DNA of 64,000 nucleotides from Streptomyces sp. NBRC 110611 (GCF_001590865.1 NZ_BBUY01000023.1:30090-94089); one strand, 5' to 3'. Positions 1 through 8,738 are shown, counted from the first letter of the stretch. The notes: generated by a model not told the origin, from the sequence alone. Program-made: numbers and translations.

Positions 1-453
1 CATCCACTCGCCGATCTCGGCGTCGTCGGAGGCGTGTCCCTCGTTGAGCAGCGCCACCGCGGACATGATCTGGCCGGGGGTGCAGAAGCCGCACTGGAAG
101 GCGTCCTGCTCGATGAAGGCGCTCTGCATGGCGTGCAGTTCCCCGCCCTCGGCCAGGCCCTCGACGGTGGTCACCGCGTGCCCCTCGCAGGCGATCGCCA
201 GGGTGAGGCAGGCGAGCACCCGCCGGTCGTCCACCCACACCGTGCAGGCGCCACAGGTGCCCTGGTCGCAGCCCTTCTTCGCACCCGTCATGGCCAGCCG
301 TTCGCGCAGCGCGTCCAGCAGGCTGACCCGCGGTTCGGCGTCGAACGTACGCTCGTCTCCGTTGACCGACAGGGTGATCTTCACCGGGCCGGGGCCGCGT
401 TCCGGCAGCACGACGGCTGCGGGCGCCTGGGGCGGGGTGTGCGGAGCGGACAC
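1..453 (-). CDS. (2Fe-2S)-binding subunit of molybdenum hydroxylase, 3' end cut by window
   Basis: The small iron-sulfur subunit of a xanthine/aldehyde dehydrogenase-type molybdenum enzyme, which passes electrons between the molybdopterin and FAD subunits. The first cysteine cluster (GCDQGTCGACTVW) is the plant-ferredoxin-like 2Fe-2S site near residue 60. The second (FQCGFCTPGQIMSA) starts the helical 2Fe-2S domain. I chose the GTG at 453 because AGGAGG lies 7-12 bases upstream. An N-terminal extension of about 25 residues is not a clear Tat signal. The C-terminus and the partner subunits lie left of the window, so the substrate cannot be assigned. Confidence 0.88.
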   Translation of the reverse strand, partial: MSAPHTPPQAPAAVVLPERGPGPVKITLSVNGDERTFDAEPRVSLLDALRERLAMTGAKKGCDQGTCGACTVWVDDRRVLACLTLAIACEGHAVTTVEGLAEGGELHAMQSAFIEQDAFQCGFCTPGQIMSAVALLNEGHASDDAEIGEWM

Positions 454-579
454 TGACGGACCTCCTCTGACCGGATATTTCATCCTGTTTCATCCGCAGT
501 GCCCCCGCGACCGGTGACCGCCATCGGTGGTCCCCTCGGTGGCAGACGTCTCTCGGGCGCCGTTCCTGGTTCGGTGTCG

Positions 580-1242
580 TCAGACTCCCGTCGCCGTCGC
601 CTGCGGCTCGCCCGTGACGGCCACTTGGGCCGGCCGCAGCAGCCGGTCACCCACCCGGTAGCCCTGGCGGAGGACTTCGGTGCAGGCGGCGCGCCCGGCC
701 CGTTCCACCGGGGTGTACGTCATCGCCTCGTGGACGTTCGGGTCGAAGGGCTCGCCCACGGTGCCGACGGACGTCAGGCCCAGCGACGTCAACTGCGCTT
801 CCAGCAGCAGTGCGACGCGCCGGAAGCCGCCGGTCACCTCGTCCTGTCCGGCCGCCTCGTCGATCGCGTCGAGTACCGGCAGCAGCCGCTCCAGTACATT
901 GACCACGGCGATCTGACCGACCGCCAGCCGGTCGCGGCGGACCCGTCTGCGGTAGTTGTCGAACTCGGCCTTCAGCCGCTGCAGGTCGGCGGTGCGCTCA
1001 CGCAGGGCGGCCGCCAGCCGCGCCGCCTCGTCGGGCCCCGGTCGTATGGCGTCGCCGGCCCCCGTGCGTGCGCCGGAGGGGGAGCCGGGCCGGGCGCCGG
1101 AGGGGGAGGCGGCGTTGCGCCCCGCCGTCTCTCCGGGGGCGGCGTCCCGCGGGCGGTGCGGGCCGGGGCCGTCCCCCGGCCGGTGCCCGACGAGCGCCAG
1201 CGGAGGGCGGGGGAGGCCACCGACATCGGTCGGGCGGTTCAT
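580..1242 (-). CDS. grpE: GrpE nucleotide exchange factor
   Basis: Nucleotide exchange factor that releases ADP from DnaK in the cytoplasm. The protein has 220 residues. Residues 1 to about 75 are a low-complexity Gly/Pro/Arg-rich tail. After that comes the GrpE core: a long helix (ERTADLQRLKAEFDNYRRRVRRDR) and the beta domain with GEPFDPNVHEAM and VLRQGYRVGDRLLRPAQVAV. Its ATG overlaps the dnaK stop as ATGA, so the two are translationally coupled. No dnaJ or hspR follows; the next gene downstream is the unrelated iron-sulfur subunit. This is probably a secondary grpE, since the canonical streptomycete operon is dnaK-grpE-dnaJ-hspR. Confidence 0.93.
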   Translation of the reverse strand: MNRPTDVGGLPRPPLALVGHRPGDGPGPHRPRDAAPGETAGRNAASPSGARPGSPSGARTGAGDAIRPGPDEAARLAAALRERTADLQRLKAEFDNYRRRVRRDRLAVGQIAVVNVLERLLPVLDAIDEAAGQDEVTGGFRRVALLLEAQLTSLGLTSVGTVGEPFDPNVHEAMTYTPVERAGRAACTEVLRQGYRVGDRLLRPAQVAVTGEPQATATGV

Positions 1243-3131
1243 CGTCCGCTCCCTTCCTGCTTGTCGTCGTCGACGATCTCGGCGTCCACCACGTCGTCGG
1301 CGTCCTCGGCCTTGGCCTGCGCACCGGCCGGGCCGCCCTCGCCGCCGCCGGCGGCGGCCTGCGCGGCCTGGGTGTCGGCGTACATGGCCTGGCCGAGCTT
1401 CTGGGAGACGGCCGCGAGCTTCTCGCTGGCGGTGCGGATCTCGGCGGTGTTGTCGCCGTCGGGGGAGGTGGCCTTGAGCTTCTCCTTCAGCTCGCCGACG
1501 GCGGCCTCGACCTCGGCTCTGATGTCGCCGGGGACCTTGCCCTCGTTGTCCTTGAGGAACTTCTCGGTCTGGTAGACGAGCTGCTCGCCCTGGTTGCGGG
1601 TCTCCGCGGCCTCCCGCCTGCGGCGGTCCTCCTCGGCGTGGCGCTCGGCGTCGCGCACCATCTGGTCGATGTCGTCCTTCGGGAGCGAGGAGCCGCCGGT
1701 GACGGTCATCTTCTGCTCCTTGCCCGTGCCCAGGTCCTTGGCGGTCACGTGCATGATGCCGTTGGCGTCGATGTCGAAGGAGACCTCGATCTGCGGGACT
1801 CCGCGCGGGGCCGGCGGCAGACCGGTCAGCTGGAACATCCCGAGCTTCTTGTTGTACGCCGCGATCTCGCGCTCACCTTGGAAGACCTGGATCTGCACGG
1901 ACGGCTGGTTGTCCTCGGCCGTGGTGAAGATCTCCGAGCGCTTGGTCGGGATGGTGGTGTTGCGCTCGATCAGCTTGGTCATGATGCCGCCCTTGGTCTC
2001 GATGCCGAGGGACAGCGGGGTGACGTCCAGCAGGAGGACGTCCTTGACCTCGCCCTTGAGGACACCGGCCTGGAGGGTGGCGCCGATGGCGACGACCTCG
2101 TCCGGGTTGACACCCTTGTGCGGGTCCTTCCCGGTCAGCTCCTTGACCAGCTGGGTCACCGCCGGCATCCGGGTCGAGCCGCCGACCAGGATCACATGAT
2201 CGATGTCGGCGACCTTGATCCCCGCGTCGTCGACCGCGTGGTGGAACGGCGTCTTGCACCGCTCCAGAAGGTCCGCGGTCAGCTGCTCGAACTGGGACCG
2301 GGTGAGCTTCTCGTCCAGGTGCAGCGGGCCCTCGGCCGAGGCGGTGATGTACGGCAGGTTGACCGTGGTCTCGGTGGCGGACGAGAGCTCGATCTTCGCC
2401 TTCTCCGCGGCCTCCCGCAGCCGCTGGGTCGCCATCTTGTCCTTGGACAGGTCGATCCCGTACGCGTTCTTGAACTGCTTGGTCAGGTGATCGACGATCC
2501 GCTGGTCCCAGTCGTCCCCGCCCAGGTGGGTGTCGCCATTGGTGGCCTTCACCTCGACCACGCCCTCGCCGATCTCCAGGAGTGATACGTCGAAGGTGCC
2601 GCCACCGAGGTCGAAGACCAGGATGGTCTGGTCGTTCTCCTTGTCGAGGCCGTACGCCAGCGCCGCGGCGGTCGGCTCGTTGACGATCCGCAGCACCTTC
2701 AGCCCCGCGATCTCACCGGCCTCCTTGGTCGCCGTGCGCTGGGCGTCGTTGAAGTACGCCGGAACGGTGACGACGGCGTCCGTCACGTCCTCGCCCAGGT
2801 AGTCCTCGGCGTCCCGCTTGAGCTTCTGCAGCACCCGCGCGGAGATCTCCTGCGCGGTGTACCGCTTGCCGTCGATGTCGCCGGTCTCCGGGAAGCGCCA
2901 CTCGGGGTCCCCCATGTGCCGCTTGACCGAGCGCACGGTGCGTTCGACGTTCGTCACGGCCTGCCGTTTCGCGATCTCGCCGACCAGTACCTCGCCGCTC
3001 TTGGCGAAGCCGACCACCGAGGGGGTGGTCCGGGCACCCTCGGCGTTGGTGATGACCGTGGGCTCACCGCCCTCCAGCACACTGACCACCGAGTTCGTCG
3101 TTCCGAGGTCGATGCCGACTGCTCGTGCCAT
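1239..3131 (-). CDS. dnaK: Molecular chaperone DnaK (Hsp70)
   Basis: ATP-dependent Hsp70 chaperone, 630 residues, full length. The ATPase domain opens with GIDLGTTNSVV, has the phosphate loop DLGGGTFDVS near residue 185 and GGSTRMPAV near 320. The interdomain linker (VKDVLLLDVTPLSLGIETKGG) and substrate domain follow, and the acidic tail ends EIVDDDKQEGSGR. I start at the ATG at 3131 rather than the one at 3167 because GAGGAG lies just upstream and family members begin MARAVGIDLG. It forms an operon with grpE and is preceded by a near-consensus promoter. The absence of dnaJ and of an HspR (HAIR) operator suggests a paralogue under other control. Confidence 0.96.
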   Translation of the reverse strand: MARAVGIDLGTTNSVVSVLEGGEPTVITNAEGARTTPSVVGFAKSGEVLVGEIAKRQAVTNVERTVRSVKRHMGDPEWRFPETGDIDGKRYTAQEISARVLQKLKRDAEDYLGEDVTDAVVTVPAYFNDAQRTATKEAGEIAGLKVLRIVNEPTAAALAYGLDKENDQTILVFDLGGGTFDVSLLEIGEGVVEVKATNGDTHLGGDDWDQRIVDHLTKQFKNAYGIDLSKDKMATQRLREAAEKAKIELSSATETTVNLPYITASAEGPLHLDEKLTRSQFEQLTADLLERCKTPFHHAVDDAGIKVADIDHVILVGGSTRMPAVTQLVKELTGKDPHKGVNPDEVVAIGATLQAGVLKGEVKDVLLLDVTPLSLGIETKGGIMTKLIERNTTIPTKRSEIFTTAEDNQPSVQIQVFQGEREIAAYNKKLGMFQLTGLPPAPRGVPQIEVSFDIDANGIMHVTAKDLGTGKEQKMTVTGGSSLPKDDIDQMVRDAERHAEEDRRRREAAETRNQGEQLVYQTEKFLKDNEGKVPGDIRAEVEAAVGELKEKLKATSPDGDNTAEIRTASEKLAAVSQKLGQAMYADTQAAQAAAGGGEGGPAGAQAKAEDADDVVDAEIVDDDKQEGSGR

Positions 3132-3201
3132 GGTCTTCTCCTCGCCACCGCTCGCAGGCCGTCTCACCTGCTGATATGGAGACCAAGCCAGCTACATCAA
3201 C

Positions 3202-3230
3202 TGGATAGGCCGCGCCCGGACACCTGTCAA
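3202..3230 (-). promoter_or_regulatory. Predicted promoter of dnaK-grpE with overlapping inverted repeat
   Basis: Read on the minus strand: TTGACA (3225-3230), 17 bases, then TATCCA (3202-3207), about 70 bases before the dnaK start. This is a housekeeping-type promoter. An inverted repeat GGACA-N10-TGTCC (3218-3237) overlaps the -35 element and may be a repressor site. It does not match the HspR HAIR element CTTGAGT-N7-ACTCAAG. The function is inferred from position only. Confidence 0.7.
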
Positions 3231-3378
3231 GATGTCCCTGTTCACGGCAAATATCCCGCAGTTGTTCGGTTACGAAACGTAACCGCCGCTGCGGGTGCGG
3301 GCCGCTCGTGAACCGCCTGGCGACCGGCCGGACGGGCGCTCTGCCGGTCGCCAGGGCGAGGTGGCTCGTGGATCGCTC

Positions 3379-3687
3379 TCAGTAGAGCAAGTGGAGCAGG
3401 GAGAAGACCAGGCGGAGGATGCCGAGACCGCCGTGCTGCTTCCCGTGGTGATGATGGCCGTGGTGTCGGTGGTGGCCGCGTCGGTGGTCGCCTTTGTGGC
3501 CGCTCTTGTGACCGCTCTTGTGGCCGTTGTTGACCTTCACCATCGCGGACACCGATGTGTGCCCCGGTGGCGGCCGGTGCTCGGCGGGAGCGGCGGAGGC
3601 GGTCGCGGGGCCGGCCAGGACGGCGCCGCCGGCCAGGAGAGCGGCAGCGGTGCCCAGCGCGGCGCGCTGCCTCAAGCGATTTCGCAT
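3379..3687 (-). CDS. Small secreted histidine-rich protein
   Basis: A 102-residue protein with a clear Sec signal peptide: Arg-rich start, hydrophobic AALGTAAALLAGGAVLAG, cleavage around ATASA-AP. The mature part holds three GHKSGHKSGHKG units (residues about 55-68) and an HHRHHGHHHHGKQHGG block, then a hydrophobic C-terminus (LGILRLVFSLLHLLY). AAGGAGGAA sits about 7 bases before the ATG at 3687. I do not recognise the family. The His clusters suggest extracellular Zn, Ni or Cu binding, and the hydrophobic tail could hold it at the membrane. It stands alone between dnaK and a GNAT gene. Confidence 0.72.
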   Translation of the reverse strand: MRNRLRQRAALGTAAALLAGGAVLAGPATASAAPAEHRPPPGHTSVSAMVKVNNGHKSGHKSGHKGDHRRGHHRHHGHHHHGKQHGGLGILRLVFSLLHLLY

Positions 3688-3845
3688 CAGATTCCTCCTT
3701 CGTGCGGGGGCAGCCGGTGCTGCCCCCCGCGTTCAGAGGTATCCCGCCGCCGCCCGGAGCGCGCGTCGCATGGTCCGGCAGAGTGAATGCGGCGCCACGG
3801 AGGGTGCCGCACCGGGCGGCGACTCGGGTGGGGCCGGCGGGGGCG

Positions 3846-4619
3846 TCAGACGCCGGCGGGGCAGGTGCTGAGGCGCGCGGCCACGCAGGGATCCTCGTTG
3901 CGGTATCCGAGGCGCGTGTAGAGCCGGTCGGCGGGGGAGTTGTCGGCGAGCTGCCACAGCGTGCAGAACCCGTGACGGCGTACCGCGTACCGGGTGAGCC
4001 ATGAGGTCAGTGCCGCGCCGAGGCCCTGGCCGCGCTGGGCGGCGTCCGTCGCCACGGACGCCATCAGCGGCGCGCCGCTGTCCCGCAGGCTGCTCAGGGC
4101 GCCGCAGGCCACCAGCCGGCCGTCCGTGTCGCGGATGCCGGCCCAGAGGCTGACGTCGGAGGACCCGGGGCCGGTGGAGTGGGCCGGGCTGTGCTGCTCG
4201 AGGAAGGCGAGCAGCTCCCCGTGGCTGGCCTCACCGAGCCCGACGACGCGCTGCTCCGCCGGGTGGACGGGCGGCTCCTCCAGCGTCCAGCGGAAGACCC
4301 ACTCCACGACGTCCGTCACGGCCAGATGGCGGCCGATCAGGGCGTCGGTGCCACGTGGTGCGGTGAACTCCCGCACATCATCGGGGAGTTGGTGTGCGGC
4401 GCGGAGGATGAGGCCGGCGGTTGCGGCGGGCGTGCCGACACTCCACACATGCCCACGGGGCCGGTCGAGCCAGGCGACGGCGCCGTCGCCGGACCAGCTG
4501 ATCCGGCCCGCCGGGCGGTGCCGCGCGGCACCGAAGCGCAGCAGGGCGGAACCTGTCTGCCGTTCCAGGCCCTGATGGAACAGGTCGGCGGTCCGGGGAA
4601 CTGAGGTCGTTGCCTGCAT
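3846..4619 (-). CDS. GNAT family N-acetyltransferase
   Basis: A 257-residue protein whose C-terminal half is a GNAT fold. VACGALSSL and the acetyl-CoA motif SVATDAAQRGQGLGAALTSWLTRYA (Q/R-x-x-G-x-G/A) lie around residues 175-215, with the usual ending NSPADRLYTRLGYRNED. The N-terminal half resembles the partner domain of two-domain GNAT proteins. The substrate is unknown. The ATG at 4619 is the first good start; its ribosome site is weak. The preceding 40 bases contain a GC-rich hairpin (4659-4682) that could lie in its leader. Confidence 0.82.
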   Translation of the reverse strand: MQATTSVPRTADLFHQGLERQTGSALLRFGAARHRPAGRISWSGDGAVAWLDRPRGHVWSVGTPAATAGLILRAAHQLPDDVREFTAPRGTDALIGRHLAVTDVVEWVFRWTLEEPPVHPAEQRVVGLGEASHGELLAFLEQHSPAHSTGPGSSDVSLWAGIRDTDGRLVACGALSSLRDSGAPLMASVATDAAQRGQGLGAALTSWLTRYAVRRHGFCTLWQLADNSPADRLYTRLGYRNEDPCVAARLSTCPAGV

Positions 4620-5009
4620 GGCTCTCTGCGGAAGGACGTAGGGGTGGGGGAGGGGCGCCCGGGCGCGTGCGGGCGCGCCCGGAACCAGTCCGGCTGTCTG
4701 TGAGGTATGTGAAGCGAGAAGGGCCCGGCAGCGGCGGCGCACGGCGGCGCACGCCCGGCTGCCCGGACGGCTCACTGTCGCACACCGCCCCCGGGCCGGG
4801 GCAAATCGACGACGGGGATCCGCGCACGGACCACGTTTCCGCAGCTGAGGGTAGGTGAGGCTACGGATGACGAGGCGGCCGAAGGGCGGCGGGTGGACCT
4901 GGGTGCCAGGGGTACCCGCCCCGCTCCGCCGTCGGGTCGCCGCGTGGGCCGACGCTGGCCAGCATGGAAGGAGCAGAACCGTTCTGCTGCCCGTACGGGG
5001 AGGTGAAGC
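4620..5009. other. Divergent intergenic region between GNAT gene and hsp20
   Basis: No gene seen. It holds a perfect 9-bp hairpin, CCGGGCGCG (4659-4667) with CGCGCCCGG (4674-4682), on the GNAT side and the 17-bp inverted repeat described at 4972 on the hsp20 side. I could not place a convincing -35/-10 pair. Confidence 0.5.
4972..4988 (+). promoter_or_regulatory. Perfect inverted repeat upstream of hsp20
   Basis: AGCAGAAC-C-GTTCTGCT is a perfect 8+1+8 palindrome that ends 21 bases before the Hsp20 start. It is either an operator near the transcription start or a hairpin in the 5' leader close to the ribosome site (GGGAGG, 4998-5003). It does not match the RheA operator known for Streptomyces hsp18 (TGTCATC-N5-GATGACA). 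Confidence 0.55.
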
Positions 5010-5486
5010 GTGATGACGCTGCCCATACGACACCGGCCCGGCAGTCTGCTGGAGCGAGGGTTCCACTGGCCCGAGTCGATGGCGGCCGAGTTCGAGGACC
5101 TGTTCGACCGGATGAACCGGTTCATGGAGTCGGCTTCGATCGCACCGGCCATGACCGGGGCGACGGCCTGGGCCCCGCTGGCCGACATCCACGAGACCGA
5201 CGAGGCGTACCACGTCGAGTGCGATGTGCCCGGCATGCGGCGGGAGGACATCGACGTCGAGGTCGGTGAGCACGAACTGTGCATCTCGGGAGAGCTCAAG
5301 GCGTGCGAACGGGAAGGCGTGGTGCGCCGCCGCGGCCGTCCCACCGGACGATTCGAGTACCGGACCCTGCTGCCCACGGATGTGCGGGCCGAGGATGTCA
5401 CCGCGACCCTCAACGAGGGGGTGCTCACGGTGACGATCCCGAAGGCGCAGGTCGCCAAGCCGCGCCACATCGAAATCCAGGGCTGA
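5010..5486 (+). CDS. Hsp20/alpha-crystallin small heat shock protein
   Basis: ATP-independent holdase of about 158 residues. The alpha-crystallin domain runs from PLADIHETDEAYHVECDVPG (about residue 52) to VLTVTIPKAQ, with the classic ending LNEGVLTVTIPK and a C-terminal IEI (I-x-I/V) motif that docks subunits into oligomers. Start is GTG 5010 or ATG 5013, which are adjacent in frame; GGGAGG lies 6-9 bases before. It is the third heat-shock chaperone gene in the first 5.5 kb, after dnaK and grpE. A 17-bp palindrome lies in its leader. Confidence 0.93.
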   Translation: MMTLPIRHRPGSLLERGFHWPESMAAEFEDLFDRMNRFMESASIAPAMTGATAWAPLADIHETDEAYHVECDVPGMRREDIDVEVGEHELCISGELKACEREGVVRRRGRPTGRFEYRTLLPTDVRAEDVTATLNEGVLTVTIPKAQVAKPRHIEIQG

Positions 5487-5707
5487 ACCGCCGGGTTCCG
5501 GGCCGAACGGCCTGAGTTCCGGGGCCGATCGGCCCGGGTTCCGGCGGTGGGGGATTGCGCGGGGCAAGGGGAGGGGATTCCGTACCCGCGAGTAATTTTT
5601 TGGCTGATCATGATCTCACCAGGGCCGATGGCGCGCCCCTACGCTCCCAATCACCGCACGAGACGAGTGCCGCTGTGGCACCGCGGTCAGATCCCGATGG
5701 AGCATCG

Positions 5708-7429
5708 ATGGCGCGACCCCGCCGTATCGCCGGCCGTCAGCACGGCCGACGCCGGAAGACAACTGCCGTTCTCATCACGGCACTTGCCCTCAGCGGCACC
5801 CTCATCACCCAACCCGCGTCAGCGGCTGCCCGCCCCGGATCCGAGGCCGCCTCCGCTGCCACACACACCTCTGCCGCCGCGCATGCCGCGTCCTCGTTCC
5901 GCCTGACGGACATACCCATGAAGGACGGCACCGTCCTCAAGGCCCATGTCTTCACGCCCGCGCCCGGTACGCCCGGCGCCGGCCGCGACGGCCGCTACCC
6001 CCTGGTCGTGCAGCCGGCCAGCTGGGGGCAGAACGACCTGGAGTACCTCGCCCAGGGCAGGAAGCTGGCCGCCGACGGCTATGTCGCGGTGACCTACACC
6101 GTGCGCGGCTTCTGGCTCTCCGGAGGCGAGGTCGACGTCGCCGGGTCCAAGGACGTGTCGGACATCTCCGCGGTGATCGACTGGGCGCTCGCCCACACCC
6201 CGGCCGACCGGCAGCGCATCGGCATGATCGGGCTCTCCCTGGGCGGCGGCCTCACCCTGCTGGGCGCCGCCTTCGACCCCCGGATCAAGGCGGTCGCCTC
6301 GCTGAGCGGCTGGGGAGACCTGGTCGACGCGCTCTACAGCGGGCAGACCCGGCACGTCCAGGCCGCCGCCCTGCTCGACCTCATCCAGACACCCACCGGC
6401 CGCAAGAGCCCGGAGTTCGCGCGTGCACTGGCGAACCTCTACGCCGACCGCGACATCCCCGACGTCGTCGCCTGGGCGCGCACCAGGTCGCCGGCCACCT
6501 ACGTGGACCGGATCAACGCCCATGGCACGGCCGTCTACCTGGCCAACAACTGGGGCGACAGCATCTTCAACCCCAGCCAGATGACGTCCTTCTACCAGCG
6601 GCTGACCGTGCCCAAGCGGTTCGAGCTGCGCCCCGGAGACCACGCCACCCAGGAGCTGACCGGCTTTCTGGGGCTGAACAACCCCGTCTGGGCGGGCGCA
6701 CGACGCTGGCTCGACCACCACGTCAAGGGCGCCGGCCGCGGCAAGGGTGCAGCCGGTGCAGCCGGTGCGGACGGCGCGGAGAAGCCCGTGCTCCTGGACG
6801 TCCGGCCGACCCGCACGCATGAGAGCTACCCGGACTGGCGCTCGGTCAGCTCCCGCACCTCCCACCTGCGCCTGGGCGGCCCGGACTCCTGGGGCACCGG
6901 TGCGCTCGGCGGCGCGGCCGCGACCGGCTGGCGGAAGCAGGTCGCCGGCGGGACGAATTCGGGCGCGGACGGCGGTGTGGCGGAACTGGCCGGGGGGCTC
7001 GACCAGCTCATCGGCCTGCCGCCGACGGTACTCGTCCCCCTGCTGTCCCGTAAGTCCGCGGCGGTGTGGGAGTCGGCGCCGTACGCCGATGCGCAGCACA
7101 TCCGCGGCGCCGCGCGGCTGCACACCACCGTCACGGCGTCCGCACCGCAGGGCACCGCGTTCGCCTACCTCTACGACGTGAACTCCCTGGGCGTGGGGAA
7201 GCTGATCTCGCATGCCCCGCAGAGCTGGACCGGCAAGCAGCCCGGCCGCGCCTTCCCGCTCGACGTGTCGCTCTTCACCACCGCGTACGACCTGCCCGCC
7301 GGGCACCGGCTGGCGCTGGTCGTGGACACCAAGGACCCGATGTACGGCGGCCGTACCCCGCGGGGGAGCAGCGTGTCGTTCGGTTCCAGTGCGGCCGACC
7401 CGGCCGAGCTGACGGTGCCTCTGCGCTGA
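5708..7429 (+). CDS. Secreted CocE/NonD-type alpha/beta hydrolase (X-Pro dipeptidyl-peptidase family)
   Basis: An exported serine hydrolase of 573 residues. The twin-arginine-like start (RRIAGRQHGRRRKT) and hydrophobic VLITALALSGTLITQPASAAA form the signal. The X-Pro dipeptidyl-peptidase/CocE N-terminal domain follows: a RGFWLSGGE loop, the nucleophile elbow GLSLGGG near residue 180, and RPGDHATQE supplying the histidine. The C-terminal half is the beta-sandwich domain of the family (YADAQHIRGAARLHTTVTASAPQGTAFAYLYDVN). ATG at 5708 follows GGAG by 5 bases. The substrate is not predictable; esterase or acyl-peptidase activity is likely. A strong hairpin terminator follows. Confidence 0.85.
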   Translation: MARPRRIAGRQHGRRRKTTAVLITALALSGTLITQPASAAARPGSEAASAATHTSAAAHAASSFRLTDIPMKDGTVLKAHVFTPAPGTPGAGRDGRYPLVVQPASWGQNDLEYLAQGRKLAADGYVAVTYTVRGFWLSGGEVDVAGSKDVSDISAVIDWALAHTPADRQRIGMIGLSLGGGLTLLGAAFDPRIKAVASLSGWGDLVDALYSGQTRHVQAAALLDLIQTPTGRKSPEFARALANLYADRDIPDVVAWARTRSPATYVDRINAHGTAVYLANNWGDSIFNPSQMTSFYQRLTVPKRFELRPGDHATQELTGFLGLNNPVWAGARRWLDHHVKGAGRGKGAAGAAGADGAEKPVLLDVRPTRTHESYPDWRSVSSRTSHLRLGGPDSWGTGALGGAAATGWRKQVAGGTNSGADGGVAELAGGLDQLIGLPPTVLVPLLSRKSAAVWESAPYADAQHIRGAARLHTTVTASAPQGTAFAYLYDVNSLGVGKLISHAPQSWTGKQPGRAFPLDVSLFTTAYDLPAGHRLALVVDTKDPMYGGRTPRGSSVSFGSSAADPAELTVPLR

Positions 7430-7438
7430 CCCGGCCGA

Positions 7439-7479
7439 AGCCCGCGGACCGGGCGGGTTCCCTGCCCGGTCCGCGGGCT
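7439..7479 (+). terminator. Hairpin terminator after CocE-like gene
   Basis: A perfect 16-bp stem, AGCCCGCGGACCGGGC (7439-7454) with GCCCGGTCCGCGGGCT (7464-7479), and a 9-base loop, starting 10 bases after the stop. There is no T-tract, as is common in Streptomyces. Confidence 0.8.
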
Positions 7480-7570
7480 CCGGTTCGCCTGCCCCGGTCC
7501 GCACGCCGCCGGCCCGGCGCGCCGAAAACGATCACCGGACCCGGTCGCCCAGGGGCCCTAGACTCGGCGG

Positions 7571-8191
7571 ATGGCGAAGTACTTCGACGTACACCCGGAA
7601 AATCCCCAGCGGCGCACCATCGGCACCGTGGCCGAGAGCATCCGCTCCGGCGCGCTCGTGGCGTACCCGACGGACTCCTGTTTCGCGCTGGGGTGCCGGC
7701 TGGGCAGCCGCGAGGGCATCGAGCGGATCCGGTCGATCCGGAACCTCGACGACCGTCATCACTTCACCCTCATGTGCCAGAACTTCGCCCAGCTGGGGCA
7801 GTTCGTACACGTCGACAACGATGTGTTCCGCGCGGTCAAAGCGGCGACGCCCGGCAGCTACACCTTCATCCTGCCCGCCACGAAGGATGTGCCGCGCAAG
7901 CTGCTGCATCCGAAGAAGAAGACGGTGGGAGTCCGGATCCCGGACCATGTCGTCGCCCAGGCCCTGCTCGCCGAGCTCGGTGAGCCGCTGCTCTCCAGCA
8001 CCCTGCTCCTGCCCGACGAGGACGAGCCGATGACGCAGGGCTGGGAGATCAAGGAGCGGCTCGACCACGAGGTGGACGCGGTACTCGACTCGGGCGACTG
8101 CGGCACCGAACCGACCACGGTCATCGACTTCTCCGGCGGCGCAGCCGAGATCGTACGCCGCGGCGCCGGCGACACCGCACGGTTCGAGTAG
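7571..8191 (+). CDS. YciO/YrdC-Sua5 family protein
   Basis: A 206-residue YrdC-fold protein. The closest type is YciO (also 206 residues in E. coli) rather than TsaC/Sua5, because it is a single domain and begins with the YciO-like FDVHPENPQRRTI. Family motifs are GALVAYPTDSCFALGCRL, HHFTLMC, PGSYTFILPATKDVPRKLLHPKKKTVGVRIPDH and EPLLSSTLLLPDEDEP. TsaC/Sua5 makes threonylcarbamoyl-AMP for tRNA t6A; the role of YciO is less clear, so the tRNA function should not be assumed. It is a single gene. Confidence 0.88.
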   Translation: MAKYFDVHPENPQRRTIGTVAESIRSGALVAYPTDSCFALGCRLGSREGIERIRSIRNLDDRHHFTLMCQNFAQLGQFVHVDNDVFRAVKAATPGSYTFILPATKDVPRKLLHPKKKTVGVRIPDHVVAQALLAELGEPLLSSTLLLPDEDEPMTQGWEIKERLDHEVDAVLDSGDCGTEPTTVIDFSGGAAEIVRRGAGDTARFE

Positions 8192-8220
8192 CCGCGCGCC
8201 GAGACGGAGGAGCCGACGCA

Positions 8221-8661
8221 GTGCCGGGGATGACGAGCGGGCAGGCCCGCGAGCGCTTCGCCCGGGCCCGGATCGCCCGTCTCGCGACGACGGACGCCAC
8301 CGGTCACCCGCATCTGGTCCCTGTGCTGTTCGCCCTCACCGGCGACACCGTGGTCTTCGCCGTGGACCAGAAGCCGAAACGGACGCAGCAGCTGAAGCGG
8401 CTGGCCAACATCCGTACCCACCCCGGGGTTTGCCTCCTCGCCGACGGCTACGCCGAGGACTGGGACCGCCTGTGGTGGGCACGCGGGGACGGCACGGCCG
8501 CCGTACTGCCGCCGGCCGACCGATCACCGGCGTCCGCGCGCTATGTGGCCCTGCTGGTGGAGAAGTACCGGCGGCACGGGGAGCAGTACGCGGCCCGGCC
8601 GCCGGACGGTCCCGTGGTGGCGGTCGCGGTGACCCGCTGGTCCGGCTGGCGTGCCACCTGA
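8221..8661 (+). CDS. PPOX-class F420-dependent oxidoreductase (TIGR03668-like)
   Basis: A small split-barrel flavin/F420 protein of 146 residues. ARIARLATTDATGHPHLVPVLFALTGDTVVFAVDQKPKRTQQLKRLANIRTHPGVCLL is the signature N-terminal half, with residues that bind the F420 phosphate tail. WWARGDGTA and a C-terminal TRWSGWRAT complete the pattern of the TIGR03668 group. The GTG at 8221 follows GGAGGAG by 8 bases. It probably reduces an unknown small substrate with F420H2. The 29-base gap after yciO suggests co-transcription. Confidence 0.82.
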   Translation: MPGMTSGQARERFARARIARLATTDATGHPHLVPVLFALTGDTVVFAVDQKPKRTQQLKRLANIRTHPGVCLLADGYAEDWDRLWWARGDGTAAVLPPADRSPASARYVALLVEKYRRHGEQYAARPPDGPVVAVAVTRWSGWRAT

Positions 8662-8738
8662 CGGCCCTGGGCCCGGCCCAACGGGCAGGACCCAGGCCCC
8701 TCCTCGGGCGGAATCCTCGCCTCGGTAGGATGTGCGAT

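Noticed and set aside
3218..3237. HspR HAIR element upstream of dnaK
   Set aside because: The inverted repeat GGACA-N10-TGTCC does not match CTTGAGT-N7-ACTCAAG.
7571..8191. tRNA threonylcarbamoyladenosine synthase TsaC/Sua5
   Set aside because: Length and N-terminus fit YciO better, whose t6A role is not established.
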